The notes under the pieces are model-generated. The model did not search any database and had not been told where the DNA came from. It worked only from the letters and a program-made list of their open reading frames with translations. A program made the translations under genes and the position numbers. From Thiohalobacter thiocyanaticus (GTDB taxonomy: Bacteria > Pseudomonadota > Gammaproteobacteria > Thiohalobacterales > Thiohalobacteraceae), in assembly GCF_002356355.1 (NCBI RefSeq), contig NZ_AP018052.1, positions 1,984,001 to 2,048,000 of the forward strand: 64,000 nt of DNA, given 5' to 3'. Shown here piece after piece: positions 36,921 to 44,903 of this stretch. The first letter of the stretch is position 1. Every line of letters starts with the position of its first letter.

Positions 36921-36996
36921 GGATTCGAACCCACGGAGGTCGTTAAACCTCGCCGGTTTTCAAGACCGGTGCTTTCAACCGCTCAGCCACCCCTCC
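36907..36996 (-). tRNA. tRNA-Ser (UGA)
   Basis: Reverse-strand type II tRNA: acceptor GGAGGGG/CCCCTCC, D-arm GGCTGAGCGGTTGAAAGC, anticodon stem-loop GGTCTTGAAAACC (TGA), long variable arm, T-arm GGGTTCGAATCCC, and encoded CCA at 36907-36909. A TACAAT -10-like element lies 12 bp upstream of its 5' end (37008-37013, minus). It is the integration target of the element. Confidence 0.96.
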
Positions 36997-37063
36997 GGTT
37001 GAACCTGATTGTACACTGCTGCTCTTGTCACACTGCCAGGGAACCCCGGCGCAACACTCCGGC
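36925..37063. repeat. 139-bp direct repeat, copy A (tRNA-Ser body plus promoter)
   Basis: Matches 37183-37321 at an offset of 258 bp with a single mismatch. It includes most of tRNA-Ser and about 65 bp upstream of it. Confidence 0.9.
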
Positions 37064-37083
37064 ATCGAGCCGGAGCGTCCCGC

Positions 37084-37254
37084 GAGGGGGTGGGATTATT
37101 CGGGCGCGCTGGCGCGCCCTCACCCCTTGCGGGGCCGCCACCGCTGCGCGGCGGCGTTGTCTCGTGCCTGACGGCACTCGGCTCGAACCCACGGAGGTCG
37201 TTAAACCTCGCCGGTTTTCAAGACCGGTGCTTTCAACCGCTCAGCCACCCCTCC
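37084..37254 (-). pseudogene. tRNA-Ser(UGA) pseudogene split by an 85-bp hairpin-rich insert
   Basis: 37183-37254 repeats the tRNA-Ser 5' end through the start of the T-arm. 37084-37097 repeats the next 14 bp of its 3' part (GAGGGGGTGGGATT). Between them, 37098-37182 holds four consecutive hairpins: GGGCGCGC/GCGCGCCC, CCCC/GGGG, GCCGCC/GGCGGC and GTGCC/GGCAC. The T-arm is therefore broken and the acceptor cannot form, so this copy should not give a functional tRNA, though its promoter is intact. Confidence 0.75.
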
Positions 37255-37321
37255 GGTTGAACCTGATTGTACACTGCTGCTCTTGTCACACTGCCAGGGA
37301 ACCCCGGCGCGACACTCCGGC
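37183..37321. repeat. 139-bp direct repeat, copy B
   Basis: Second copy of 36925-37063 (one mismatch, CAA against CGA near the distal end). The flanks differ on both sides. Confidence 0.9.
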
Positions 37322-37532
37322 TCGGCCGGGTTGCCGCCCGGAAGACAGCGACCGGACTGCAGGCGCCGCATTATGCCCCCCATGACAGCCGAAGCCAAGG
37401 TTTTTTCTATGGAAATCGCCCCATGCAATCGACTGCAGGCGCTTGTCCCGCCACCGCCATATCGGTATGCTGAACTTTAGATTGAGTCAAGCTGTCATAG
37501 TGGTAGCCAATCCACAGGAGGACGAACCGACA
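37322..37532. other. intergenic region upstream of the YccA-like gene
   Basis: No gene. It joins the duplicated tRNA promoter region to the next operon. AGGAGG at 37516-37521 precedes the ATG of the YccA-like gene by 11 bp. No clear promoter pair. Confidence 0.4.
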
Positions 37533-38204
37533 ATGAATACCCCTGAACAGATGATGGCCCGCTCGCAGACGGCGATGCTGGCCACCAACAAGCTGCTGCG
37601 CAACACCTTCACCATGCTGTCCATGACCCTGATCTTCAGTGCCGTCATGGCCAGTGTCTCGATCGTGATGTCGGCCGGCTTCGGCCTCTCTCTGGTCGCC
37701 ATGCTGGTGGCCTTCGGCCTGCTCTGGTTCGCGCTGCCGCGCACCGAGAACTCCGCTGCCGGCATCGGCGTGGTATTCGCCTTCACCGGCCTGATGGGCT
37801 TCAGCCTGGGGCCGATACTGAGCCACTATCTGGCGCTGCCCAACGGCGGCCAGCTCATCGCCACCGCCCTGGGCGGCACCGGGGTGATCTTCATGGGCCT
37901 GTCCGGCTACGCCATGACCACCAAACGCGATTTCAGCTTCATGGCGGGCTTCCTGTTCGTGGGCCTGATCGTGGTCATGATCGCCGCCATCGCCAACATC
38001 TTCCTGGCGATCCCGGCCATGTCGCTGGCCATCTCCGCCGCGGTGGTGCTGCTGATGAGCGGACTGATCCTGTTCGACGTCAGCCGCATCGTCAACGGCG
38101 GCGAGACCAATTACCTGCGCGCGACCGTGGCGCTGTATCTGGACATACACAACCTGTTCATACACCTGCTGCACCTGCTGGCCGCCTTCAGCGGGCGCGA
38201 ATAG
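37533..38204 (+). CDS. Bax inhibitor-1 / YccA family membrane protein
   Basis: 223 residues with seven hydrophobic segments and a short N-terminal cytosolic tail (MNTPEQMMARSQTAMLATNK). The family resemblance is to YccA, an FtsH modulator of the inner membrane, via TNKLLRNTFTMLSMTLIFSA and the C-terminal LYLDIHNLFIHLLHLLAAFS. The C-terminal LxLLxxFSGR is typical of these proteins. The start at 37533 fits AGGAGG upstream. Ends at a strong terminator. Confidence 0.93.
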   Translation: MNTPEQMMARSQTAMLATNKLLRNTFTMLSMTLIFSAVMASVSIVMSAGFGLSLVAMLVAFGLLWFALPRTENSAAGIGVVFAFTGLMGFSLGPILSHYLALPNGGQLIATALGGTGVIFMGLSGYAMTTKRDFSFMAGFLFVGLIVVMIAAIANIFLAIPAMSLAISAAVVLLMSGLILFDVSRIVNGGETNYLRATVALYLDIHNLFIHLLHLLAAFSGRE

Positions 38205-38235
38205 TCCGGCCGCCGGCATCGGCTGAAGCACGTCC

Positions 38236-38267
38236 AGGCCACGGTCTCCACCGTGGCCTGTTTTTTT
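38236..38267 (+). terminator. intrinsic terminator of the YccA-like gene
   Basis: AGGCCACGG / CCGTGGCCT stem, 6-nt loop, then GTTTTTTT. Confidence 0.95.
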
Positions 38268-38281
38268 GGAGAGAGAACCGC

Positions 38282-38470
38282 ATGGAAATGTGGATGAAGA
38301 TCGCGGTGGCGGCCCTGCTCGGGGTGATGGTCTGGAGGCTGTGGCCGGCGGCCAATCACTGGCTCAAACACGGCCCGCGCGGCAGCAGTCAGGACTGGCA
38401 GGCGGCACTGCTGCCGATCCTGGCAGTGGTGGCCTTTATCGTGCTGCTGATCCTGATGGTGCGGGGTTAG
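38282..38470 (+). CDS. small inner-membrane protein, 62 aa
   Basis: Two membrane helices (residues 5-22 and 43-60) with a short hydrophilic loop (HWLKHGPRGSSQDWQ). GAGAG precedes the ATG. It overlaps the end of the convergent gene by 4 bp. No recognised family. The small size and paired helices suggest a membrane accessory subunit, but partners are unknown. Confidence 0.55.
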   Translation: MEMWMKIAVAALLGVMVWRLWPAANHWLKHGPRGSSQDWQAALLPILAVVAFIVLLILMVRG

Positions 38471-39003
38471 ACCGCCGTGGCACTGGTGACCTCGAAATCC
38501 TCGAAGCTGTTCTTCAGCCAGCGGTAGGCCGTGTGCCGCGCCCAGCGGGTCAAGGCCTCATCGTTGTCGCGTTTCTGGAACACCCCCACCACCAGACCGA
38601 TTTTGACGGTGTCCGGCGTATAGTGTTCGACCAGTTCGTTGTAGGCATTGAGCTGGGTCGGGCGCACCCCGGGCATGGTGAAGGCCACGGTCTGCACCGA
38701 CAGGAAATTAAGGCTGGCGAAGATGGGCCGCAGCTTGCGGTGGATCTCCTCGCGCACCAGATTGGCGACGAACCAGCTGGTGTGCGAGACGGCCTCGAGC
38801 AGTTCCGGATCCAGACCGCCGTTGTTCTCGAAGAAATCCAGTGCCGGGTAATAGCCCAGTTCGTGTTCGCGCGCATAGGCCACCACCTGATCGGCCAGTT
38901 CGGTACCGATCACGTAGGGCGAGGACGGCAGGTGACGCTCGAACACATGTTCCGGCAACCGGACCCTTATGTTGAGCGCGATCTTGTTGAGTTGGATGGA
39001 CAC
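38467..39003 (-). CDS. hypothetical protein cotranscribed with dsrS, 178 aa
   Basis: Starts with GTG at 39003, 5 bp after the dsrS stop, so it is almost certainly translated from the dsrS message. Soluble, mixed alpha/beta, with notable segments LNKIALNIRVRLPEHVFERH, YPALDFFENNGGLDPELLEA and LTRWARHTAYRWLKNSFEDF. I do not recognise it. The context suggests a role in, or coregulation with, sulfur oxidation (inference). Confidence 0.65.
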   Translation of the reverse strand: MSIQLNKIALNIRVRLPEHVFERHLPSSPYVIGTELADQVVAYAREHELGYYPALDFFENNGGLDPELLEAVSHTSWFVANLVREEIHRKLRPIFASLNFLSVQTVAFTMPGVRPTQLNAYNELVEHYTPDTVKIGLVVGVFQKRDNDEALTRWARHTAYRWLKNSFEDFEVTSATAV

Positions 39004-39008
39004 GGCGC

Positions 39009-40139
39009 TCAGCGCTTGCCCCGCAGCACCTGGAGATGGTCGAACAGGGGCGTGGTGACGGGTTCGATCTTGCGCCGCATCACGCTGCCGATGGCATCGG
39101 TGCGGGCGAAGATGGGCGCGACCAGCCGTTCGCCGACCCCGGCGAACACGCACAATGCCTGGACGGCATCGGCATGCTCAGGCACAGCTTCCAGCAGTTC
39201 GGCCAGCGGCGCATCCCCGCTGGCGGCCGGGTCCCGTCTGCGGGTTTCGGCCTGCATCAGCACGGCATCGATCTCGCACAGACGTTCGCCCGGCGCGGCC
39301 ACCGGGCTGAAATAGTCCTTCAGCGCCTCGAACAACTCCACCACCACGTCCTGATTGTTGGGCTTGCGCAGCACGGTCTCGACCGTGCGCAGATAGGCCT
39401 GTCCGGCCGGGCTGTAGATCCGGTCCAGCAGCCGCGCGGCCGGGTTGCCCTGCTCCAGCAGCAAGGCCAGCGCGGGCCGCAGCGCCTCCAGGGCCGGATG
39501 CGGGGGCTGCTCCGCAGGCAGCGCATCCGGAACAGTCTGCAGAAAACCGACATAGTAGGTGTTCTTGTGGCGGGCACGCTCCCAGATCCGACTGCGGGCT
39601 TCGTCATCGATCAGCCCCGGCTGCAGGATCAGGCGCACGCTCTCGATCATGTCCTGGGGATTCTCCTCGAACGGCAGGAACTCGATCAGGAACGCGGCCA
39701 GTTCCCGCCCCAGATCGCTGGCGGCCACGCAGTCGCGGGCCAGCATCTTGCGGGCATTGTCGGCGCTGGGCATGGCCCACCAGGCCCGTCGGGCCAGGTC
39801 CTCGGTCAGGCCCCGGGCGTGGACCACGGCCACCACGGCCTCCGGCTCCCCCAGCATCAGCAGCTTGTCGAGGTTGTTGTCACGGGTCTGGCCCATGCGG
39901 GTCCAGCGTTTGAGATAGACCGGATAGCCGCCCGGCGAGCCCAGCACCTGGGTCGACAGCAACTCCTTGACCTGCTTGACGTACGATTCATCCCGACAGT
40001 TCGGATTGAGTCTGACCGCCGTCTCCCCCTGGGGCGAGAGGCCGTAGACAGTCATGGAGGATTCGTCGATGCGGACCGCCTCCAACTCGTTGGCCAGCAT
40101 GACATTGAGGCGCAGGGCGTCTACCGAAGAAAGTTCCAT
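39009..40139 (-). CDS. dsrS: DsrS, sulfur-oxidation accessory protein
   Basis: 376 residues, soluble, no metal-binding motifs. The N-terminal part (MELSSVDALRLNVMLANELE, RIDESSMTVYGLSPQGE, LNPNCRDESYVKQVKELLS, VLGSPGGYPVYLKRWTRMGQ) matches DsrS as I recall it from Allochromatium vinosum and other dsr-bearing sulfur oxidisers. There it is a cytoplasmic protein affecting expression of dsr genes. In A. vinosum it closes the dsr cluster; here it is 13.5 kb upstream of dsrA on the opposite strand. Assignment is by sequence memory, not a search. Confidence 0.75.
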   Translation of the reverse strand: MELSSVDALRLNVMLANELEAVRIDESSMTVYGLSPQGETAVRLNPNCRDESYVKQVKELLSTQVLGSPGGYPVYLKRWTRMGQTRDNNLDKLLMLGEPEAVVAVVHARGLTEDLARRAWWAMPSADNARKMLARDCVAASDLGRELAAFLIEFLPFEENPQDMIESVRLILQPGLIDDEARSRIWERARHKNTYYVGFLQTVPDALPAEQPPHPALEALRPALALLLEQGNPAARLLDRIYSPAGQAYLRTVETVLRKPNNQDVVVELFEALKDYFSPVAAPGERLCEIDAVLMQAETRRRDPAASGDAPLAELLEAVPEHADAVQALCVFAGVGERLVAPIFARTDAIGSVMRRKIEPVTTPLFDHLQVLRGKR

Positions 40140-40198
40140 TTTATATACAGCTGATTATAAGCATATCTTAATGTTGAACAGCAGGATTTTGGCCGCGC

Positions 40199-40636
40199 TC
40201 AGACGGCGTCGTCAAACCCGGCCAGTTTATAGAGCCGCCGGGCCTCTTCAAGATCCTGCTCCACCCCGTTGCCCTGCTCGTACATCATGGCCAGGGTCGT
40301 CAGCGAGCCCGCCATGCCCTGATCAGCGGCCATCTGGAACCATCTGGCCGCTTCCTCACCGTTTTTCTCGACACATTCGCCTTCGAGGTACATGAACCCC
40401 AGGCCGTGTTGCGCCAGGGCGTGGCCCTGCTCGGCGGCGGCGCGCATCCATTTATAGGCCAGTTCGTCATTGCGGGTCATGCCCAGGCCATTCTGATAAA
40501 TGATCGCCAGCCGGTGCTGGGCCTCGGCGTTGCCCTGCTGGGCGAAAGGGCTCAGCATCTGTGCGGCGCGGGCAAAGTGCTTGGCCTCGAACGCCGCCAT
40601 GGCGCTGCTGAAATCGACGTCGTCTTCGAATGACAT
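40199..40636 (-). CDS. Sel1-like (SLR/TPR) repeat protein
   Basis: 145 residues built of three to four Sel1-like repeats: FAQQGNAEAQHRLAIIYQNG, AAEQGHALAQHGLGFMYLEG, AADQGMAGSLTTLAMMYEQG, then LEEARRLYKLAGF. Such proteins are protein-interaction scaffolds. No signal peptide, so cytoplasmic. GGAGG lies 6 bp before the ATG at 40636. It is 59 bp upstream of dsrS on the same strand and may share its transcript. Confidence 0.88.
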   Translation of the reverse strand: MSFEDDVDFSSAMAAFEAKHFARAAQMLSPFAQQGNAEAQHRLAIIYQNGLGMTRNDELAYKWMRAAAEQGHALAQHGLGFMYLEGECVEKNGEEAARWFQMAADQGMAGSLTTLAMMYEQGNGVEQDLEEARRLYKLAGFDDAV

Positions 40637-41065
40637 GGTGCCTCCAGAGGGTGCTCTCATTCAGTGCAAACGAATAGTTTACCAAAATAATAAGGATTTA
40701 GAAAAGATGCGCCGCCTCTGCCTGAGGCTTGATTTTCCGGTAAATTCGCTCCTGCCGGCCCCGGCCGAGGCATCCCTCTATGGGGATATACGTCGCGCCC
40801 TGACTTGTCTGTATACTCCCCCACCCTGAAGTACTAGGGCCTGCTCTATGCTGGCGCGCCGATCCTGAATCCTCTGCAACCGCACGATTCCCTGGCGTCG
40901 GCTGCGGATGCGGTCCGGCAGACGCTCGCTTCGGGCACTGCGCCGACGCATTTTGACGCGGCAATCCGTTACCCCATCAGGGATGACGACTGTCGCAAAA
41001 TAGTGGAAAATACACGGCTAACCGAGATCGAGATCAGTTCGAAGATCAGAGAAGGAGAAGCAAGC
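40637..41065. other. intergenic region, no gene recognised
   Basis: About 430 bp. It contains possible -10 elements (TATACT near 40811, AATAATAAGG near 40686) and a TTGACG near 40952, but no well-spaced pair. Coding-looking stretches on either strand lack start signals and homology. It divides the dsrS unit from the next gene. Confidence 0.4.
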
Positions 41066-41269
41066 ATGAACCCGCATCAGGCATACTATGACGCAGTGAC
41101 CAAGATGGAAGAGGCTGGCGTCGACAGCGAATTCATCCAGGGCTGGCAGAGTGGCTACTGGCTGAACCCGGAGCGCGAAGAGCAGCGCATCACCGACGCC
41201 TACAAGGCCGGCTATGAGAAGGGCAAGGAAAAGGATCCGACCGGCTTCGAGGCGTGGGTCAAGAAGTAA
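41066..41269 (+). CDS. small hypothetical protein, 67 aa
   Basis: The AAGGAG at 41052-41057 precedes this ATG by 8 bp, choosing it over an upstream in-frame ATG. Acidic, soluble and helical, with aromatic-rich GWQSGYWLNPEREEQR and AYKAGYEKGKEK. Not recognised. Its strong ribosome-binding site and 15-bp terminator stem suggest a well-expressed monocistronic gene. Confidence 0.65.
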   Translation: MNPHQAYYDAVTKMEEAGVDSEFIQGWQSGYWLNPEREEQRITDAYKAGYEKGKEKDPTGFEAWVKK

Positions 41270-41293
41270 GCCCCGCTCCAGCCCGACCCGAGA

Positions 41294-41337
41294 CCCGCGA
41301 TCACTGCCTCCACCCGGCAGTGATCGTGGGTTTTTTT
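41294..41337 (+). terminator. intrinsic terminator
   Basis: A 15-bp stem (CCCGCGATCACTGCC / GGCAGTGATCGTGGG, one G-T pair), 7-nt loop, then TTTTTTT. Confidence 0.95.
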
Positions 41338-41523
41338 ATGGTTCGAAGTCCTGCACTGAAGAATGATTATTCGGATTAATTACATTGACTTGAATATCAT
41401 TTTGAATGTCACGCCTCATTCAGGACCCAGCCGTCCGCTGTTGACCCGCCCGTTGCGGATAAGGTGTAGTTGATTACAAACAGAGCAGTTTCATTACAAC
41501 AATAAAATCCTGGAGGGGAACTC

Positions 41524-43278
41524 ATGTCAGATTCAGCAGCGCGTCTGATGCGGACGCTGATGTTGCTGTGTGCGTTCGGATCACCGGCCACCTTTGCCGC
41601 CGCCCCTCCCGCTCCCCCGGCCTCTCCTGATAGCCGGGGCTACGTTGTTCGGTTTCAGCCGGATGTCCTGCCCGACCGGGCGGCACGGCAACTCGAACAG
41701 GTCATCGGGGCCAGGCCGAGATACCTCTACCACCACGCCCTCCAGGGCATGGGCATCGACCTGCCCGCCGCCGCTGCTGAACGCCTGCGGCACCATCCCC
41801 TGGTTGCCGATGTGGAACAGGCGCGCAGCTTCGAGCTGCATGCCCAGCAGCTGCCCACGGGGATCGACCGCATCAACGCCGAACTTCATCCCGGCGCGGG
41901 CATCGACGGCAGCGAGTCCCTGGTGGATGTCGACATCGCCATTATCGACACCGGCGTGGAACTGAATCACCCCGACCTCAATGTCTACCAGTATGCCTAC
42001 TGCTATCAGAAGACCCCGCGCTCGGGCACCTGCAATACGGGCGACAGCCGCGCCAATGATGTGCAGGGCCACGGCACCCATGTCGCCGGCATCGCCGCGG
42101 CCCGCGACAATGGTATCGGCGTGGTCGGGGTCGCGCCGGGCGCGCGCATCTGGGCCCTGAATGTCTTCGGCACCGATCCCGGTGCAGGCACGGGGCTGCT
42201 GGAAATCATCGCCGCCCTGGACTACGTGATTGCCAACGCCGCCCAGATCGAGGTTGTGAACATGAGCCTCGGCTTCACCCATGACGGCACCGGCAGCCGC
42301 AACTTCAATGAGGCCATCGACAACACCCTCGCTGCCGGCATAACCGTGGTGACCTCTGCCGGCAACGATGCCATCGATGTCATGTACACCAGCCCCGCCG
42401 ATCATCCGGGCGTCATCACGGTGTCCGCCCTGGCCGATGGCGACGGACGGATCGGCGCCCGGGGAAGCCTGGGCTTCACCTACGCGACCGCCGATGGCAA
42501 ATGCACTGAAAAGCAGGACGATTCCTTCGCCTGCTTCAGTAATTACGGCACCGGCGTGGACATCATGGCCCCCGGGGTGGAAATCCATTCCACCTATCTC
42601 GATGACGACTATGAGTATCTGCATGGCACCAGCATGGCCAGCCCGCATGTGGCCGGCGCCGCGGCCCTGTACCTCGCAGCCAATCCCGGCGCCGGCCCGG
42701 CCGACGTCAAGGCGGCCCTGATCGCCATGGGCGATCCCGCACCCTGCGGGGCTTCCCTGTCGCTGTGCGGGGATGATCCCGACGGGATTCAGGAACCGCT
42801 GGTCCTGCTCGCCCCGCATCCCGACACGGATGCCGACACGGTGCTGGATGACCTGGACAACTGTCCGGACGTCCATAATCCGGACCAGGCGGACAGGGAT
42901 GGCGACGGCATCGGTGATGTCTGTGACAGCGACGGCGACGGCATCGACAACGGAAGCGACAATTGCCCGGACACGGCCAATGCCGACCAACGGGACCAGG
43001 ATGGAGATGGGATCGGTGATGCCTGCGACAACTGCATCCTGCACGCCAATGCACCACAGCGGGATACGGACGGGGACGGCTACGGCAATCGCTGCGATGC
43101 GGATTTCAACAACGATGGCGCAGTGAACTTCTCGGATCTGGCCTATCTGAAATCAGCGTTCTTCAGCACCGACCCGCACGCGGACCTCAACGGTGACGGG
43201 GCCGTGAATTTCGCTGATCTGGCAATTCTGAAATCATTCTTCTTCAGCACCCCCGGTCCCAGCGCACTCGATCCATGA
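41524..43278 (+). CDS. secreted subtilisin-like protease with TSP3 repeats and a dockerin-like tail
   Basis: 584 residues. A signal peptide (about 1-24), an inhibitor-like propeptide (GYVVRFQPDVLPDRAARQLE), then an S8 catalytic domain with Asp in DIAIIDTGVELNHPD, His in GHGTHVAGIAAA and Ser in GTSMASPHVAGAAALY. Residues about 430-530 hold calcium-binding thrombospondin type-3 repeats (DADTVLDDLDNCPDVHNPDQ and similar). The C-terminal 45 residues carry two dockerin-I-type loops, DFNNDGAVNFSDLAYLKSAF and DLNGDGAVNFADLAILKSFF. The tail implies binding to a cohesin, and the next gene encodes a cohesin-like protein. GGAGGGG precedes the ATG. Confidence 0.9.
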   Translation: MSDSAARLMRTLMLLCAFGSPATFAAAPPAPPASPDSRGYVVRFQPDVLPDRAARQLEQVIGARPRYLYHHALQGMGIDLPAAAAERLRHHPLVADVEQARSFELHAQQLPTGIDRINAELHPGAGIDGSESLVDVDIAIIDTGVELNHPDLNVYQYAYCYQKTPRSGTCNTGDSRANDVQGHGTHVAGIAAARDNGIGVVGVAPGARIWALNVFGTDPGAGTGLLEIIAALDYVIANAAQIEVVNMSLGFTHDGTGSRNFNEAIDNTLAAGITVVTSAGNDAIDVMYTSPADHPGVITVSALADGDGRIGARGSLGFTYATADGKCTEKQDDSFACFSNYGTGVDIMAPGVEIHSTYLDDDYEYLHGTSMASPHVAGAAALYLAANPGAGPADVKAALIAMGDPAPCGASLSLCGDDPDGIQEPLVLLAPHPDTDADTVLDDLDNCPDVHNPDQADRDGDGIGDVCDSDGDGIDNGSDNCPDTANADQRDQDGDGIGDACDNCILHANAPQRDTDGDGYGNRCDADFNNDGAVNFSDLAYLKSAFFSTDPHADLNGDGAVNFADLAILKSFFFSTPGPSALDP

Positions 43279-43542
43279 GCGTTCGGAATTATTTACACTT
43301 TCTCCACTGCCCCTTGCTCACCCATAGCACGTGGCCTGATTTTATCTTATGGATTTTCAGCGTATTAGGGGATTCTCGGGCTGAACACAACTGAACAAAC
43401 CGCGCATGAGACGTCGAGATTCTTTTCATTCAGAGTAACCAAACTCAGTTTGATATTGCAGCCTCATGATAATAAAGCATCTTTTTTATCTGGCGTGATG
43501 CTTGCTATAGAACTTGCCAGAATAAAACTGAAGGGTAATCCA
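43279..43542. other. intergenic region between dockerin protease and cohesin-like gene
   Basis: AT-richer stretch (TTTATCTTATGGATTTTC, GATATTGCAG, GATAATAAAGC) likely carrying the promoter of the next gene. No gene seen and no clear promoter pair. Confidence 0.4.
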
Positions 43543-44121
43543 ATGAAACTTTCTGCCAAAACATCCATTCGGTTTCTGTCCATGCTGGCAGCCCTGTTCA
43601 CTGCAACGGCCAATGCCGCGTCCATCAGCCTGTCTCCCCAGACCACGCAGGCCGCGCCCGGTGACAGCCTGTCGTTTGATCTGCTCATCGATTTCTCGGG
43701 CGATCCGACGTTTGGCGGCGCAATTGATTTCTTCTTTGACAACAGCCTGCTGAGTTTCCAGGGATTCACAACCGCCACCACAACCCTCGTACTTGACCCT
43801 GCCTATGACCGCTCGCCGGACCCGGTCAGCAGCGGACTGGAAGGACTGGCTTTCGGGAGCGATTCGGGTCTGGAAGCGGGGATTGTAGGAACCCTGACCT
43901 TCCAGGCACTTGCGGCAGGCGATACAGCATTGACGATGGCGGTCACGACCGATCCGTTAAAGGGCGGTGATTTCTATTCAGCCGTCACGTACCAACAACA
44001 AGCCGTGACTTTCCTCGGTTCCCAGGTCGAGGTTTCCGCCGTCCCCGTCCCCGCCGCCGTCTGGCTGTTCGGCAGTGGTCTGATCGGCCTGGCGGGCATT
44101 GCCCGCCGCCGCAGCGCCTGA
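43543..44121 (+). CDS. cohesin-like domain protein with VPxPA-CTERM sorting signal
   Basis: 193 residues. A signal peptide (about 1-26, ending ANA), then a cohesin-like beta-sandwich (ISLSPQTTQAAPGDSLSFDL, GGAIDFFFDNSLLSFQGF, GIVGTLTFQALAAGDTALTM). The C-terminal sorting element is VPVPAAVWLFGSGLIGLAGI followed by ARRRSA: motif, membrane helix and basic tail of the PEP-CTERM/exosortase class. It would be anchored or processed at the outer face of the cell. Adjacent to the dockerin-tailed protease. The start at 43543 has GAAGGG upstream. No exosortase gene is in the window. Confidence 0.82.
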   Translation: MKLSAKTSIRFLSMLAALFTATANAASISLSPQTTQAAPGDSLSFDLLIDFSGDPTFGGAIDFFFDNSLLSFQGFTTATTTLVLDPAYDRSPDPVSSGLEGLAFGSDSGLEAGIVGTLTFQALAAGDTALTMAVTTDPLKGGDFYSAVTYQQQAVTFLGSQVEVSAVPVPAAVWLFGSGLIGLAGIARRRSA

Positions 44122-44131
44122 GGCATCAGCC

Positions 44132-44701
44132 TCAGGCCGTTTCCTCTCTGGGCAATTCCGGCAGCAGACTGGTGATGGCCCGTTTCATCGTCTTCATGAA
44201 AAACGGCACCTCGATGTCGATGACCTGAGTGGTCACCCACTTGCGCTGATGCTCACCCAGCACCCGCGTCACCGCGTCGCCGAAATAGCGTGACATCTGG
44301 AAACTCGGTTCGAAGTCGAAGAACCCGAACTCGGCATAGCCGTCCATGCGGTCATTGAGCAGTTCGATGAAGGGGGCGCGATAGTCGCCCGCGCCGCCGA
44401 GGTCGCGGCCGTTGTCCTGCACATAGTCGGCCAGTTTCTTCGCCAGGGCATTGATGAAGATCGCCCGCTCTTCCTCGTCCATCTTGTTGTAGACGATCCG
44501 GTCCACCGCATGCAGCAGGAAGGCCAGGTATTCCTCGATCACCGTCAGGCGCTGCATCTGGGTGTCGGTCTGGAAACCCTCGTTCTCCAGATTCAGCAGC
44601 GACTGCATGCACATCCGCCACAGGGTAAAGCTCAGCGCACTGGCCGTTTCCTCGATGGTGCGCTGCTTGTCCTGGTTGTTCCAACGGGTCTTGATACGCA
44701 C
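44132..44701 (-). CDS. hypothetical protein, 189 aa
   Basis: GTG start with AGGGGAA upstream. An all-helical soluble protein (ETASALSFTLWRMCMQSLLN, EEYLAFLLHAVDRIVYNKMD, ERAIFINALAKKLADYVQDN), with a conserved-looking FGFFDFEPSFQMSRYFGDAV near the C-terminus. No family recognised. It is divergent from the 347-aa gene and converges on the cohesin-like gene, 10 bp away. Confidence 0.65.
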   Translation of the reverse strand: MRIKTRWNNQDKQRTIEETASALSFTLWRMCMQSLLNLENEGFQTDTQMQRLTVIEEYLAFLLHAVDRIVYNKMDEEERAIFINALAKKLADYVQDNGRDLGGAGDYRAPFIELLNDRMDGYAEFGFFDFEPSFQMSRYFGDAVTRVLGEHQRKWVTTQVIDIEVPFFMKTMKRAITSLLPELPREETA

Positions 44702-44903
44702 GGAATAATTCCCCTGATTTACTGATTTATTTCAATAGGGTGAGCCATCTTATTGAAGCGAATTCCAGCCTGGATTGGCTTTGCATCCGCCCCGGCCCAT
44801 GCTAGGATGCCAATAGTATACCATTTTACTCGGGATTTCACGGCAATCCGCCTCTGAGTGCCCTACTCTTGTTGGCGGAGGTCCCGTTGCAGAGGATGTT
44901 GAA

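Noticed and set aside
37098-37182. Integron attC site or group II intron fragment
   Set aside because: Four simple hairpins without attC R-box symmetry, no integron integrase, no intron domain V; left as an unexplained insert.
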